Position numbers and translations under genes: made by a program. A DNA stretch of 64,000 bases, taken from Acytostelium subglobosum LB1 (taxonomy: Eukaryota; Evosea; Eumycetozoa; Acytosteliales; Acytosteliaceae). Positions 23,901-34,017 of this stretch are shown piece by piece. Below the pieces are notes generated by a model. It did no database searches. It saw nothing but the letters and a program-made list of their open reading frames with translations, and had not been told where the DNA came from. Position 1 is the first letter of the stretch. Each line of letters opens with the position of its first letter. The stretch covers positions 186,001 to 250,000 of the forward strand of contig NW_012236530.1 in NCBI RefSeq assembly GCF_000787575.1, read 5' to 3'.

Positions 23901-26740
23901 AATGCTGTTATGGATGATGGTGATGCTGTTGTTTGGAATAATGATGGTTGTGGCCTTGCAAATACACTATCTGTCGTCGAGGTACTTGTGGAGGTAGTAG
24001 CCGATGAGGTAGCTTGTTGTTGTGTTGGAGATTGGATTGATTGTGATGCGACCTGAGGTGTTGTGGAGGCAGCTGCTGGCTTTTGTTTGAGTGTTGTTGG
24101 TGGCGGGGAGGTCACACCAGGTGGCTGCTTCCTGATCACAGAGGGCACGTGTGTGGACACTGGTGACCTGACCAACACTGGGGCTGCGACATGTGCAGCA
24201 GGAGGAGGAACATACTCATCAATACCCAAGAACTGACAATATGCCTTTGTGATCTGCTCAGGCACATCGATTGTCTGCTGGAAGGTCTTGGGTGCCTTGT
24301 TGAGCAGCACCTGTGACACTTTGGGACCAGGGTCACCCGTTGATATATGATCGCCCTTGAATATGATCTGATCGGAATCGCCAATAGTCAGTCCAAGGTC
24401 GGTGACAAACTGTGCCGCCTCATCTAGCGAGCTGAAAAGGAGCCCGGCGGCAAAGTCGCTCACGGGGTACGGCTGTCCCCTCGCGCCAAACGCCTTGGAC
24501 ATGCGCATCAACGCGGTGATGCGCACACGGTTGAAGAACTGATGAATGAAGCAGCCCTGCAGGTAGGTGCCCTTCATAATGAGCTTGAAGAACCTGCTAT
24601 AGTTCTCCAATCGATAGGCCTTTGATATCTCAAAGGCGAACTTGACAAAGGGGTGCTGCTGGATCTCCTTGGGGATGGTGATGAGGAACGAGACGAGGTC
24701 GCGCGCAGGTATGTCGGCAAACGTCAGGTTCAGGATGATGTAGGCGCGGAACTCGGCTTCGTTGCGGTACGTGTGGCCCGTGGCCTTGTAGTGGTCGTCG
24801 TAGAAGATCTTGAGCGACGTGAGACACTTTGAAAGCTGCTCCCAGTTCTGCTGCTTGTTGAAGTCCTCCTGGCTGGCCTCGCACAGGAAGTGGTGGCTGA
24901 GTATGTGGAAGCGCACGCAGCGCTCGTGGATGTCGATCGATGTCTCGTCCTGGCAGTGCTGGCTCGTGAGGTCCTGGCGCAGCGAGCGACTGCGATCGCG
25001 AATAAAGTTCTGGATCTCGCTGAACCTGGCATCCTTGCGATCGACAATGTTGTGTGATAGATGGTCCATGACCTTGGCCAGGATGTGGGGCGGACGTATC
25101 TCCTCAGGTGCAATCTCTGATTGCTCGGCAGTGTTACGTCGATACTTCTTGACCAACACTAGCTCGCCCGTTGGCATCCTCTCCAGATTGTTGACGTCCT
25201 TGGACACCTCGCGCAGTGCCTTCTCCTTTGCAGGACAGAACTCAAGACATGTTCCAACCTTGTTACCATCAGTCGATGGTACTATTCCATCTGCAGCAGC
25301 AACAGCATGGCTTGTAATGTATGTTGTTGATGATGGCGTTGGTTGATGATGAGTTGCCAATGCTTGATCTGGGGACATCATTGATTGAGGTGTTGCGAAT
25401 GCTGTTGGCAATGTTGTTGTTGTTGTGTCTTCATCATCGCCATTATCATGGTCAAGGTCGTATTCTTGTTGTGTTTCGCCAGCATCATCAACATCATCAA
25501 AGTGATCATTAGCATCATCTTCCTCTGCACTGCCACCATCATCATCGTCAGCCTCTGCACCATCATTATGTTGTTGCTCTGGTGACAACAGACTACTCAT
25601 GTCTGTCAGCCTTGTTGATGGTGAGGGCGGGGCAGCTGCCCTCTTACTCTGTAGCAGGAACCTAAGTTCGCGCTCTTGAGACCTAAGTTTCAAACTGTCG
25701 TCCAGTGGTCTGATCGCATCACCACCGGCGTGGTTATCTGTTGTTGCTGCCGTTGCTGTCGTTGTTGTTGGGGCGACAGCTGGCGTGGCTGTAGTCGCTG
25801 AGTCCATACCATGATCACTTGATTGAATGTATTGTTTAACTATAATCGGATAGTCTTCGAATGTCTTTACTCTAATCTTTGCTTGCTTGGCTTCATCCTA
25901 TATATACCCGCATATTAGTAAGGGTTGGTTTGGGACTAGGCGTGGTCCACACAAACATACCTTTGTCGTGTACTCAACTATCGCGTGATACTTTGGACCC
26001 TTCTTAATGAGTTGAATCGGTGAGGCCAGTGTACCGTGTTGACTAAAGAGCTGTGTGAGCGCTGTCCTTAGTCTGTTGACATCGTTGGTCATCTTTAGAT
26101 TGGTGATGTAGAGCTTGGTGGGTGACTTGATCGCCTTGGCGCTGTGTATTGTTGTTGTTGGCGGTATGGGTGCACCCATAGGATGTGCTCCTGGCTTTGG
26201 CTTAATACTCCTTGGTATGAAAGGCGCTGCGGCAGCTGACATTTGTGTGCTGCTATGTGATGAAAATGATATTGGTATTGATGATGATGCTGCGCTGTTG
26301 CCTTCTGTCAAGTTTGATGATCCGACAATCGATTGAATAGGTTGTGGTCTTAACATTGACAGAGGTGTTGATGATGATGTCGATGATGATGATGTTGGTT
26401 GTATGTTGAATGCAGAACCGAATGCAGAACCGAATGCAGAACCGAATGCTGGCTGTGTCGTGCTCGTCGTTGTTGTAGCTGTTGTGTTGGGTTGATGAAT
26501 GCCGAATGACATTGTACCAAATGCACTTGGAGTCTGTGAGCTCATTGAAGTCAATGAGCCAAACACTGATGATCGAGGTGCTGTTGAATGATGGGTATCA
26601 GTTTGTTGAGGTGTCATCGTCGTCGACATTGAGGTCAAACTTCCAAACACTGATGATGTAGCAGGAGGTGCTCCCGTCATCGTTGGAGTCGTAGTCGCAC
26701 CATTCGAATTCATCGCTGAGAATCCCCTATTCCACTCCAT
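20963..26740 (-). CDS. mcm3ap: GANP/Sac3-family mRNA export scaffold with FG repeats and RRM
   Basis: Exons 26740-25961, 25897-23213, 23147-21671 and 21606-20963 are in phase and give 1861 residues, like human GANP (about 1980). The N-terminus has nucleoporin-type FG motifs (SSVFGSLTSMS twice, then FGSAFGSAFGSAF). An RRM-like fold follows (about 205-290, KLYITNLKMTNDV ... YHAIVEYTTK). The Sac3 domain (about 470-800) opens with GTCLEFCPAKEKALREV and includes HHFLCEASQEDFNKQQN and NLTFADIPARDLVSFL. A Ser/Thr/Pro-rich linker leads to the C-terminal GANP-specific region. Sac3/GANP anchors the TREX-2 complex at the nuclear pore basket and couples transcription to mRNA export. The 270-bp spacer downstream (20693-20962) shows nothing distinctive. 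Confidence 0.87.
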
Positions 26741-27040
26741 CTTTGGGATTCGCGATCAATGTGATATGATATGCTGATCCTACAACTACTACTACAACTA
26801 CTACACTTTAATGTAAAAGAATGAATGAATGACTTGACTTTAAAACTAGTTTTGTGAACAACTCACCTAGTTACAACTTCCAAATTTGGAATCCAATCTA
26901 GTCTAGACCAGAGGTCATCCACTAGAAAGAATGATGTTTATTGGATAAACAGTAAGAGAAGAACTAATGAATAAGGTTGTTGTAACCATTACATTGAACT
27001 TCCTCTATCTATGATTGAAGTTGACAAGTCGTCCATCTGA
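26741..27040. other. 5' flank of the GANP-like gene
   Basis: About 300 bp of moderately AT-rich DNA with ACT triplets near 26785 and a GAAT run near 26820. It should contain the promoter of the minus-strand GANP-like gene. No ORF or RNA gene is evident. Confidence 0.5.
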
Positions 27041-27290
27041 TCACCAAACAAAAGTGAAGTTCAAAGTGATTGGGTGAAATGAAATTTGAATTTGAATTTC
27101 CCTCGCATCGAAATAACGGTTGAGTTCAAAATGGTCGTTGGTTAGATGTGGTCCACATGTTACTGTGACACCTGTCCTACTACTCATCTCATTGCCATTA
27201 CTCTCACTCTCTACTACTTCTACACATACATATACAATACATATACATACTTAAACTTATACAAACATCAATAATAAACAACACATTGAC
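27041..27290 (+). repeat. Dispersed repeat, copy A
   Basis: This segment matches 31801-32059 in the same orientation. Shared landmarks, in order, are GAAATTTGAATTTGAA, CGAAATAACGGTTGAGTTCAAAA, GATGTGGTCCACATGT, CTCATTGCCATT.CTCTCACTCTC, a run of ACATACA/TATAC steps, and CATCAATAATAAACAA. By eye the copies are about 80 percent identical. It carries no coding frame. It may be the 5' flank of a duplicated gene, a solo LTR, or the edge of a segmental duplication; copy A is followed by unrelated sequence from about 27300. Confidence 0.8.
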
Positions 27291-27539
27291 ATGTATCACT
27301 CACCTCGTTGATCTGCCTTTTTGTCTCACTACTGCTGATGAGTTACTCCATGGAGTTTGAGTTATGATATCAATCAATGAGTGAGTACTACTTGACATTC
27401 TAATTGCACCACCATTTGCTGCTTACTTACACTATCATCTTCTTCTCTTCATCCCTTCTCTTTTACCTTCTCCTTGAAGCCCGCTGTGTGGTCCTTGTCC
27501 AAGTCAGTGTTCACCACCTGTGTCTCCACGTTGCCATGA
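27291..27539. other. Spacer between dispersed repeat and GC-rich minisatellite
   Basis: No gene recognised. The stretch moves from AT-rich sequence to the GC-rich block that starts about 27480, with a CTTCTCTTC pyrimidine-rich run near 27440-27475. An open frame starting 27404 continues into the minisatellite and is not protein-like. Confidence 0.5.
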
Positions 27540-28010
27540 ACATCTGTCACCGTCTAGACAGACGTCCGACGTGCTGCCACAGCCATGTTGACCACAGCCC
27601 AGAACCTCTGTCACCATCTAGACAGACGCCACGTTGACAAGCGCTGCCAAGTTGTCGCCAAGCTGCCTACAGCCCAGAACCTCTGTCTCCAACTTGACTG
27701 ACTGCTGCCGTGCAGCCATTGACCATGAGCCTCTGTTTCCATCTGTACAGTCGTTCGCCATGTTGCCATGTTGCCATGCTGCCATGCTGCCATGCTGCCA
27801 ATGTGTCCACTGGCTAGACAGACCTGACTCTGCCACGCTGACCGCCCATGCTGGGTCCACCGCCATGCTGCCAAGTTGTCCATCTCGAGTTGACCACAGT
27901 CCAGAACCTCTGTCTCCAACTAGACAGACGCCACGCTGACAAGCGCACCGCCGGGTTGCCATCATTGACAGACGATAGCCATTCAGCCAAGTTGACGAGC
28001 GTACCCAACT
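27540..28010. repeat. GC-rich imperfect minisatellite
   Basis: Degenerate repeats built from a few cores: CCCAGAACCTCTGTC or a close variant at about 27598, 27673 and 27900; CTAGACAGACG or a variant at about 27553, 27618, 27813 and 27920; GCCACG.TGACAAGCGC at about 27628 and 27930; and a TGCCATG run at about 27755-27800. The block is clearly richer in G+C than its surroundings. Both strands are open over several hundred bp, but the predicted peptides are repetitive Trp/His/Gln or Cys/Pro strings, so I treat it as non-coding. Confidence 0.75.
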
Positions 28011-28261
28011 GGAATGATCATAATCAAAGCATTAATAAACGATGAAGACAGGAGTTGTGCAAGTGTGACTTGGAAGGAGAATAACAACAATTGGAAAAGT
28101 ACAACTCAATGATGTCGCCTGGGCACGGTTGCTGCCCAACGGCTTAAAAAAAAATAAAGGCAGCACTTGTGACAATGAGAAGAAACTCTCAAAGTCAACA
28201 AAGTTGCTGCCATACCTGTCTCGACGTTGCCCAAAGTCTAATAGCGACAGGTGTAGTCCCC

Positions 28262-28530
28262 AGGCCGTGCCCACCCCTCTTACATGGTGGGCCCACCCGT
28301 CCCTCTTGCATGACAGGCCGACCCATCCCTCTTGCATGATGGGCCACGGCCACCTCCTTGCGGAGATGGCCAAATGGTGATGGGAGGAAAATGTTAGTAG
28401 TATTCGGTCCTGGAAAGGTCCACCTCGGCTTGGCCTGGCTTGGCTCGGCGGAATGGCACTCGGTATGGCACGGCACTGGCACGGCACTGGATGACTTGGA
28501 GGAATGGACCTCGCAACGACAGGTCATCGT
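28262..28530. repeat. GC-rich short tandem repeats
   Basis: Three adjacent units of about 25 bp share the core CCC(A/G)TCCCTCTT(A/G)CATG with GGGCC or AGGCC after it (about 28268-28345). They are followed by GGCTTGGCCTGGCTTGGCTC and GGCACGGCACTGGCACGGCACTGG strings (about 28425-28495). The flanks (28011-28261 and 28531-28756) hold an A-run near 28146, AT-rich sequence and a short TA run near 28735, and nothing I recognise as a gene. Confidence 0.7.
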
Positions 28531-28756
28531 GTGAATGAATCACAACGTCTCCACTGTGTCATCTGGGTTCGGGTGATGGATGTAGGACCACTGATTGGTG
28601 CGTTGGTAACTCGACTTTGAAGTTTTTGTTGATTGTTGTTGTAGGTTGTTGATTGTTGGTGGTTGATTGGTTTCAATCGCCAGCCGAGAGATATTTGGGT
28701 TTTACCCATCACTCATCTGCTTGATCGACGGCAAGATATATATATATAGGTGATAA

Positions 28757-29337
28757 TTAATTGAAAAGGAGAGGGACCGGAGGAGATAGGACAGGCTCAT
28801 CCACCTCATCATCTGGTGATGGTGGGTATTGGTATCTGTTTAGTTGGTGGTGGCCAATGTCTTCTTGGGTGACTGGATGACTGGATGGTAAAGCGGGATA
28901 TAGTTGGACTCCAGGTCCGAGGTCTGAAGGTTGTTGATTGATGTCGATGTCTTGGATGATATGGAAAAGGATGAAGATCATCAATGGAGATGATAGGGGA
29001 TGGTGATGGTTAGTACAGCAGACAGAAATGATTCAAACAATGAAATATTGAGTTCATTCGATGTAAACATACCACCAAGGGGAACCAAGCGTGAGAACCT
29101 GACTCCATCTTGATCTTTGCCGAATAGAATCTTGGGACTCCTGTTGTCGAACAGTGGTGCGATTGGTTTGGCGTAGGGGTAAATGATATAAGTCACACCA
29201 ATGTCAATCAGGACCATAAACTTCCTGATCTTTCCTTCTTTGATGGGCCCAAACAAGGTCTTGGGAACTGTTGGGTCAAAAAGGAGTCTAAGGGGCTTGG
29301 CTGGTGGATAAAGAGATTGAATATAATTAAATTGCAT
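28757..29337 (-). CDS. Hypothetical protein with internal two-fold repeat
   Basis: Exon 1 is 29337-29073 and ends at a GTATGT donor. The best acceptor in phase starts exon 2 at 28950, ending 28757, for 152 residues; a second acceptor 20 or so bases downstream (ending TTCAG) also keeps the frame. Exon 1 encodes two copies of a unit about 37 residues long: YPPAKPLRLLFDP..PKTLFG..KEGKIRKFMVL and YPYAKPIAPLFDN..PKILFGKDQDGVRFSRLVPL. Exon 2 is Pro/Asp-rich. There is no signal peptide or membrane segment and no family I recognise. It sits between the GC-rich repeats and a broken phosphatase gene, so it may belong to a young, fast-changing region. Confidence 0.5.
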
Positions 29338-30325
29338 TGTTGATAATTGGATTATAATAAGTCGAGTTAATAATAATAAATATAGTTGAAGAAGGCTGAG
29401 TAGTGTTGGAAAACACTGTTTAGAGCTATAATATGATAATATAAGAGTAGAAGATTGTGGCAAAAGCCGAAGTAGCAAGTCTAGAAATAATTATTATGTT
29501 AGAAGATTGATTGATAAGATTGATTGGTTTGTTTGATTGATTGAAATGATTGATTGGATGGTTGGTGGGTGAGAGAGAACCAATGTTAGTATTATGAATT
29601 AGAATGATGATAGTATTATAGTAACATTGTAATAATGTTATATATGTGTACATACATGTAATTAGGGTGATAAGGTAATGAGTGATGTCAATGCCCACTT
29701 GTCCAAGGACATTCACCGCAATGAGAGTAGAGGCACACCCACACACACACACACACACACACTCACACACATTTATAAACACACATTTTGAATTAAATAT
29801 TTAAATATTTAATTAACAGATTGACCATTTAACGGTCCATTTGAATTTGTATCACTCAATACCATCTCAGTGTCATCATCAATGAAGTTCACGTTGATGA
29901 GTCTAGATTGAGGCTTGAGTGATCGTTCCAAATGGAATACTCTATGTGATCAGTGGTGTAATATGTGCTTGCTGATGAGTGGCAAGTGAGCATTGTGATG
30001 TTGATGCGGGTACTGACTGATTGACTGACTGAGGGGGTGAGCGAGTGTTGGTTCTGAACTCTCTCTTGATCGTGATTGAAACTCTGTCTTGAGACCAAAT
30101 GGTTGTTCACCATCCTTGAGATTCGTCCTGTCCATGTTCAATGTCGATTAGCTGCTTAATATAGTCGAATGAACAAGTCAACGATCAAAGGAGGTGTTGC
30201 ACTCCAGTGGTGATCTGATGATGATGCTCAAGTTCAATGCCACATCGATGTTCATTGAATCATTCGACAGTTGTACATATTGGACAGTCTGTTCTAATGT
30301 TGTTAACGCTGCGTGAAACAATGAT
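29338..30325. other. Intergenic, AT-rich, with a CA microsatellite
   Basis: No intact gene seen. It holds ATTG runs near 29500-29560, a CA dinucleotide run at about 29736-29762, TTTAAATATTTAAATATTTAA at about 29794-29812, and short minus-strand open frames at 29889-30141 that may be the eroded 3' part of the SAC-type pseudogene upstream. Confidence 0.5.
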
Positions 30326-31600
30326 TCATGGACTGGTACCATCTAAAAAGCCATTGTCTGCCCATATCGTCATTAGGTGCTGTTCAATGTATGTGCAATT
30401 TGAGAGACTGTGATGCTGGTCCATTGCTTTGAGGATCCGCGGATGATGCTCCAACAACTTCAAGGCGACTCGTGCCTGCACGACGTTGGTCCTGTCTTGA
30501 CAATCCTTGCAGTTGGTGGGCACCGTGCAGTTCTGGACTGGTGACCACGCGCTGGTTCGTCATGATCGAGCGAGTCCATGCAATTGCCCTTGAGCTGATA
30601 GTTGAGGTTGTAGGTTGCAATGTAGGTCACGGTGTCGTCGATCACACAATCGAGTGAGTCAATGCGATTGCCCTTGAGCTGCTCGTTGAAGTCGTAGGCA
30701 ATGTAGGTCACGGTGTCGGCGTTCAGGATGTCGTCTTCGTACGCACTGACAAGGTCGGCCTCGCCTTGCTTCAGCTTGCTCAGGTCAATGTTTCCATTCT
30801 TTAGCAGCATCTCCTTGATGTATGCTTGGAAGGCGGGCGTCGTCCTGAGCACAGAGATCTCCTTCCTGACCTTGACAATCTTGGACATGTTGATCATAGA
30901 GTCCGAGAACTGTGTGGCGATGACTGGTTCCAAAAGACGGCACACTGCCGCGTAGCTGCATGAAGGAGAGTTCTTGGCGCATCACCCAGGGCGACATTGG
31001 ACAAAGGGCAAGTCGACTGATCAATGATCCAGCACCTCAGAGCACGCATTGACCACATCTCCAGATGGCTCGACCATTTCAACTTCCACCTGATGGTCAC
31101 AGTTACGTATGACAGGTACATCTTGGCCACCATGACTAGAAAGCTTCAAGTACTTTGCTAGATCAACAGTACCAACTCCATCGGTTAGGTGGCTAACGCG
31201 TTCCATCCTCCTATGGTGCATAGTGGTGCTTCCCAGATCATCTGCTTCGTTTCAACAAAGTTAGCCACATTGCCATCGTCGTCGATGTTTCTCGTTTTGA
31301 AGCGCTTGCCCTCGCAGACACGTGACCAGGCACTGTTTTTGACTGTGGAAGATGTCCTCGGTGATGGGGACCACGCTACTTGTATCTTGGTCGAGTTGGT
31401 AACTGAGATTGTCATTGATATACTGGCTGATCCTGCGACGGCCTTTGAGAGTGATACTTGCAGAGCAATCTGGTGGACCGACTGTCCTCAGCATCATAGT
31501 ACAGTTGATCTTGCCCATACTAGTTGATTGATTGGTCGGGTCATGACGACACCAAACGAGAAGACACGGACCATCACCACTCTGGGCTGGCCCAATCAAT
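30326..31600 (-). pseudogene. Broken SAC-domain phosphoinositide phosphatase
   Basis: SAC-domain landmarks occur in the expected order on the minus strand but in changing frames. At about 31230-31330 there is SRVCEGKRFKTRNIDDDGNV followed by ANFVETKQMI. At about 30960-30985 there is SFMQLRGSVP, after which the expected FWNQ continues only in another frame. Near 30630-30740 there is VTYIAYDFNEQLKGNRIDSL. At about 30465-30520 there is the catalytic Cys-x5-Arg segment PTNCKDCQDRTNVVQARVA, and then IWADNGF. Intact family members (Sac1, Fig4, synaptojanin) remove phosphates from phosphoinositides. No consistent intron set restores the frame, and one stretch has been internally duplicated. Probably non-functional. 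Confidence 0.7.
30571..30719. repeat. Internal direct duplication in the SAC pseudogene
   Basis: Two units of about 68 bp, 30571-30638 and 30652-30719, both run from CGAGT through ATTGCCCTTGAGCTG and GCAATGTAGGTCACGGTGTCG. On the minus strand they encode the same peptide segment twice (DTVTYIA..N.QLKGN..DSLD), which an intact SAC domain has only once. Confidence 0.75.
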
Positions 31601-31800
31601 CGCATCAACTTGATCATTTGGGTGGAAGCGATCACATTACATTTACAATGCAAATTGATTATATATTATAAGTACTGATGGCTGTTGAATGAATGAATGA
31701 ATGAATGAATGGAGTGTTGTGTTGATAACAATGATCATTAAAATAAATATCTTGGGAAAGTTCCCGCAGTGTTTAAGGTTTAAGTCAAAATTACACTCTT

Positions 31801-32059
31801 GACCAATAAAAAATGTGAACTTCAAAGTGTGGGAGGGATGAAATTTGAATTTGAAAATAGCGCCCATTCGAATCGAAATAACGGTTGAGTTCAAAATTGT
31901 GGTTGGTTTGATGTGGTCCACATGTCAATGTGACACTTGGGTCACTACTCTTCTCATTGCCATTGCACTCACTCTCTCCTACTTGTACACATACACATAT
32001 TATATAATATATACTTATGTGTATACATATACAAATACATCAATAATAAACAANCATTG
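31801..32059 (+). repeat. Dispersed repeat, copy B
   Basis: Same orientation as copy A at 27041-27290, with the same ordered landmarks, including CGAAATAACGGTTGAGTTC, GATGTGGTCCACATGT and CATCAATAATAAACAA. It runs straight into the assembly gap. The preceding 31601-31800 contains a GAAT tetranucleotide run (about 31687-31711) and no gene. Confidence 0.8.
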
Positions 32060-32159
32060 NNNNNNNNNNNNNNNNNNNNNNNNNNNNNNNNNNNNNNNNN
32101 NNNNNNNNNNNNNNNNNNNNNNNNNNNNNNNNNNNNNNNNNNNNNNNNNNNNNNNNNNN
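32060..32159. other. Assembly gap (100 N)
   Basis: Exactly 100 Ns, the usual placeholder for a gap of unknown size, with one further N at 32054. Repeat copy B lies on the left and a CA dinucleotide run on the right, so collapsed or unassembled repeats are the likely cause. Confidence 0.98.
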
Positions 32160-32193
<34 letters not shown>

Positions 32194-32881
32194 CATCAAG
32201 TTATAACTTAAGAATGAATGATTGTTTGATCAAACACACTACTCTCAACTCAATCACTTGATTGATAAACTTGGGTGTGTGTGAGGGGGTTGTGTTGATT
32301 GTGTGTGTTTATGTGTTTGATTGATCAATCAACTGATTTATTTATTGATTGATTGATTGATACATGTATCAAGCCAGTGACAATGGATGTGTTTATTTTA
32401 TAAAATGTACTTATAAGGCTATGACTATCAGGGTGAATGTTCGTTGATGTCAAGGCGCTCGCTTATGTGTGTGAGTGTGTGTGGTCACTCCAATGATTGA
32501 CAGTCAGCCAGGCTTCCTTCCTTCTTACTTAAATTACTCAATGACCATCGATCAATCCAACTAACCAATCCCCCTTTAATTCAACCGACGCTGACTTCCT
32601 TTTAGATTTGAGTCGATTATTTGATTGATTGATTGATTGATTATTTATTTAATATTATTTGTTTGGATGATTGTTTGATTTTCTTCCAAGATTTATTAAA
32701 AAAACAATTTTGAAGCCAAACTTAGATTGATGAAAAACGATCGGCTGAGATCCTGATCAGTGCCCCTGACAAAAACACTCTTTCATACTTTGATCATACT
32801 TATTAAACTTCAAATACATCGTACATACATACATACACATAATCAATCAATCAATCAAACAAACAAAACAATCACATAACA
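32160..32881. other. Intergenic spacer with CA and ATTG microsatellites
   Basis: CA run at 32160-32187, GT-rich stretch near 32270-32315, ATTG runs near 32345-32360 and 32622-32642, and CATA/AATC runs just before the next ATG. It should include the promoter of the TPR-like gene. No other gene seen. Confidence 0.6.
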
Positions 32882-33424
32882 ATGCAACAACAACAACCAA
32901 GAAAGAAGACATCGATCATTCAATCACCAATTAGACTACTTGAGACATTGTCAACGGTTAGTCAGGATCAGGGCAACACACCAAGACCATCCAGGAGCAT
33001 TCTGTTGTTCATCGGTGGCATGCAGGCACTGAGTAAGGGCGACACATCAAAGACGACTGAGGACAAGCTCAGCAAGGCATTGGAGGAGGCAGAGAAGAGC
33101 AATGAGAACGAAGAGCTGGCATCGGCCCTGCTCGGCATTGGCTACCTCTACTCATTCGACAGCGACCAGCCCGCCCAAGTGCTGCGCGCCATCCAATCAT
33201 ACAAGCGCTCATTGGATCTGTGGAAGCTGGTGCACTCGGCCACCTCACCCAAGCTCATCGGGCTCCTCGGCGACCTTGCCGCATTGCAACAACATCAACA
33301 ACAAAAGGCAGAGGCACTTGCCTCCCTCAACGAATGTCTAGTCATCTACAAATCACAAGGACTTGACAAACCAACCAACAACGACTTTGTCGGACTACAA
33401 GACCTAATCAACAAGCTTCAATAA
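32882..33424 (+). CDS. TPR-like helical protein, 180 residues
   Basis: Single exon. After a basic, Gln-rich start the protein is all helical, with segments that look like tetratricopeptide repeats: ALEEAEKSNENEELASALLG followed by IGYLY, then AIQSYKRSLDLWKLV, LIGLLGDLAALQQHQ, and ALASLNECLVIYKSQG. TPR folds mediate protein-protein contacts; no partner is suggested by the neighbours. Codon use is biased to C-ending codons in the middle, typical of a real gene here. I do not recognise a named family member. Confidence 0.7.
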   Translation: MQQQQPRKKTSIIQSPIRLLETLSTVSQDQGNTPRPSRSILLFIGGMQALSKGDTSKTTEDKLSKALEEAEKSNENEELASALLGIGYLYSFDSDQPAQVLRAIQSYKRSLDLWKLVHSATSPKLIGLLGDLAALQQHQQQKAEALASLNECLVIYKSQGLDKPTNNDFVGLQDLINKLQ

Positions 33425-34017
33425 TATAATATAATATAATAATATAAATAGTTGATATCAATGTTGTACTTCCAAATTATCAATAATCGCATCATTTTCA
33501 ATCAATCTTAATATTATTATTATTATTCAATTGAATTAATTAAATATTATGTGCATGACAATGAATGAATAATGAATGAGTGAATGAATGGATGAATGGT
33601 CCATCCCTCAACAAACACTCACTCTTTGCTCTTCACCTCCTCATTAGTTGTTTTCAATTTAATTTTAATTTTTTCAAATTATCACACCTTTTTGAGTGAG
33701 AGACCGAAGCTAATGCTTGAGATGAAGTGAGACATTCATTCATTTCATTCATCATTCTTGTTGCAACAACTCAACTAATAATATATATATATCTATCTAT
33801 CTGTATACTCATATACCTACTCTATTCATATCATCCTACTACTACATACTCACATTAGAAAGGAAGGAAGTTCAGGTCTAGTCTAGTCTGGTATGTCTCA
33901 CTCATTCACTCACTCAATCATTCAAACATACCAACTCATTCAATCAATCAATACTGACTTACGTAGTTCATATCATATCATATTATAATAGAGTATCAAA
34001 GCATAGAATAGGAAGAG
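33425..34017. other. Intergenic, AT-rich 5' flank of spt5
   Basis: AT-rich with ATTATT runs near 33510-33530, a GAAT run near 33560-33600, TA/TATC runs near 33780-33805 and CACT/CATT runs near 33900-33945. No gene or RNA gene seen. Confidence 0.6.

Noticed and set aside
27404-28487. Several overlapping ORFs on both strands in the GC-rich block
   Set aside because: The peptides are repetitive strings that follow the minisatellite units, and many frames are open at once. This reflects base composition, not coding.
27041-32059. LTR retrotransposon bounded by the two direct repeats
   Set aside because: No gag, protease, reverse transcriptase or integrase segment is visible between the repeats, and the interior holds unrelated gene remnants.
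32160-32187. CA run as part of a gene (read through the gap as an ORF)
   Set aside because: The frame is only open because of Ns and a dinucleotide repeat.
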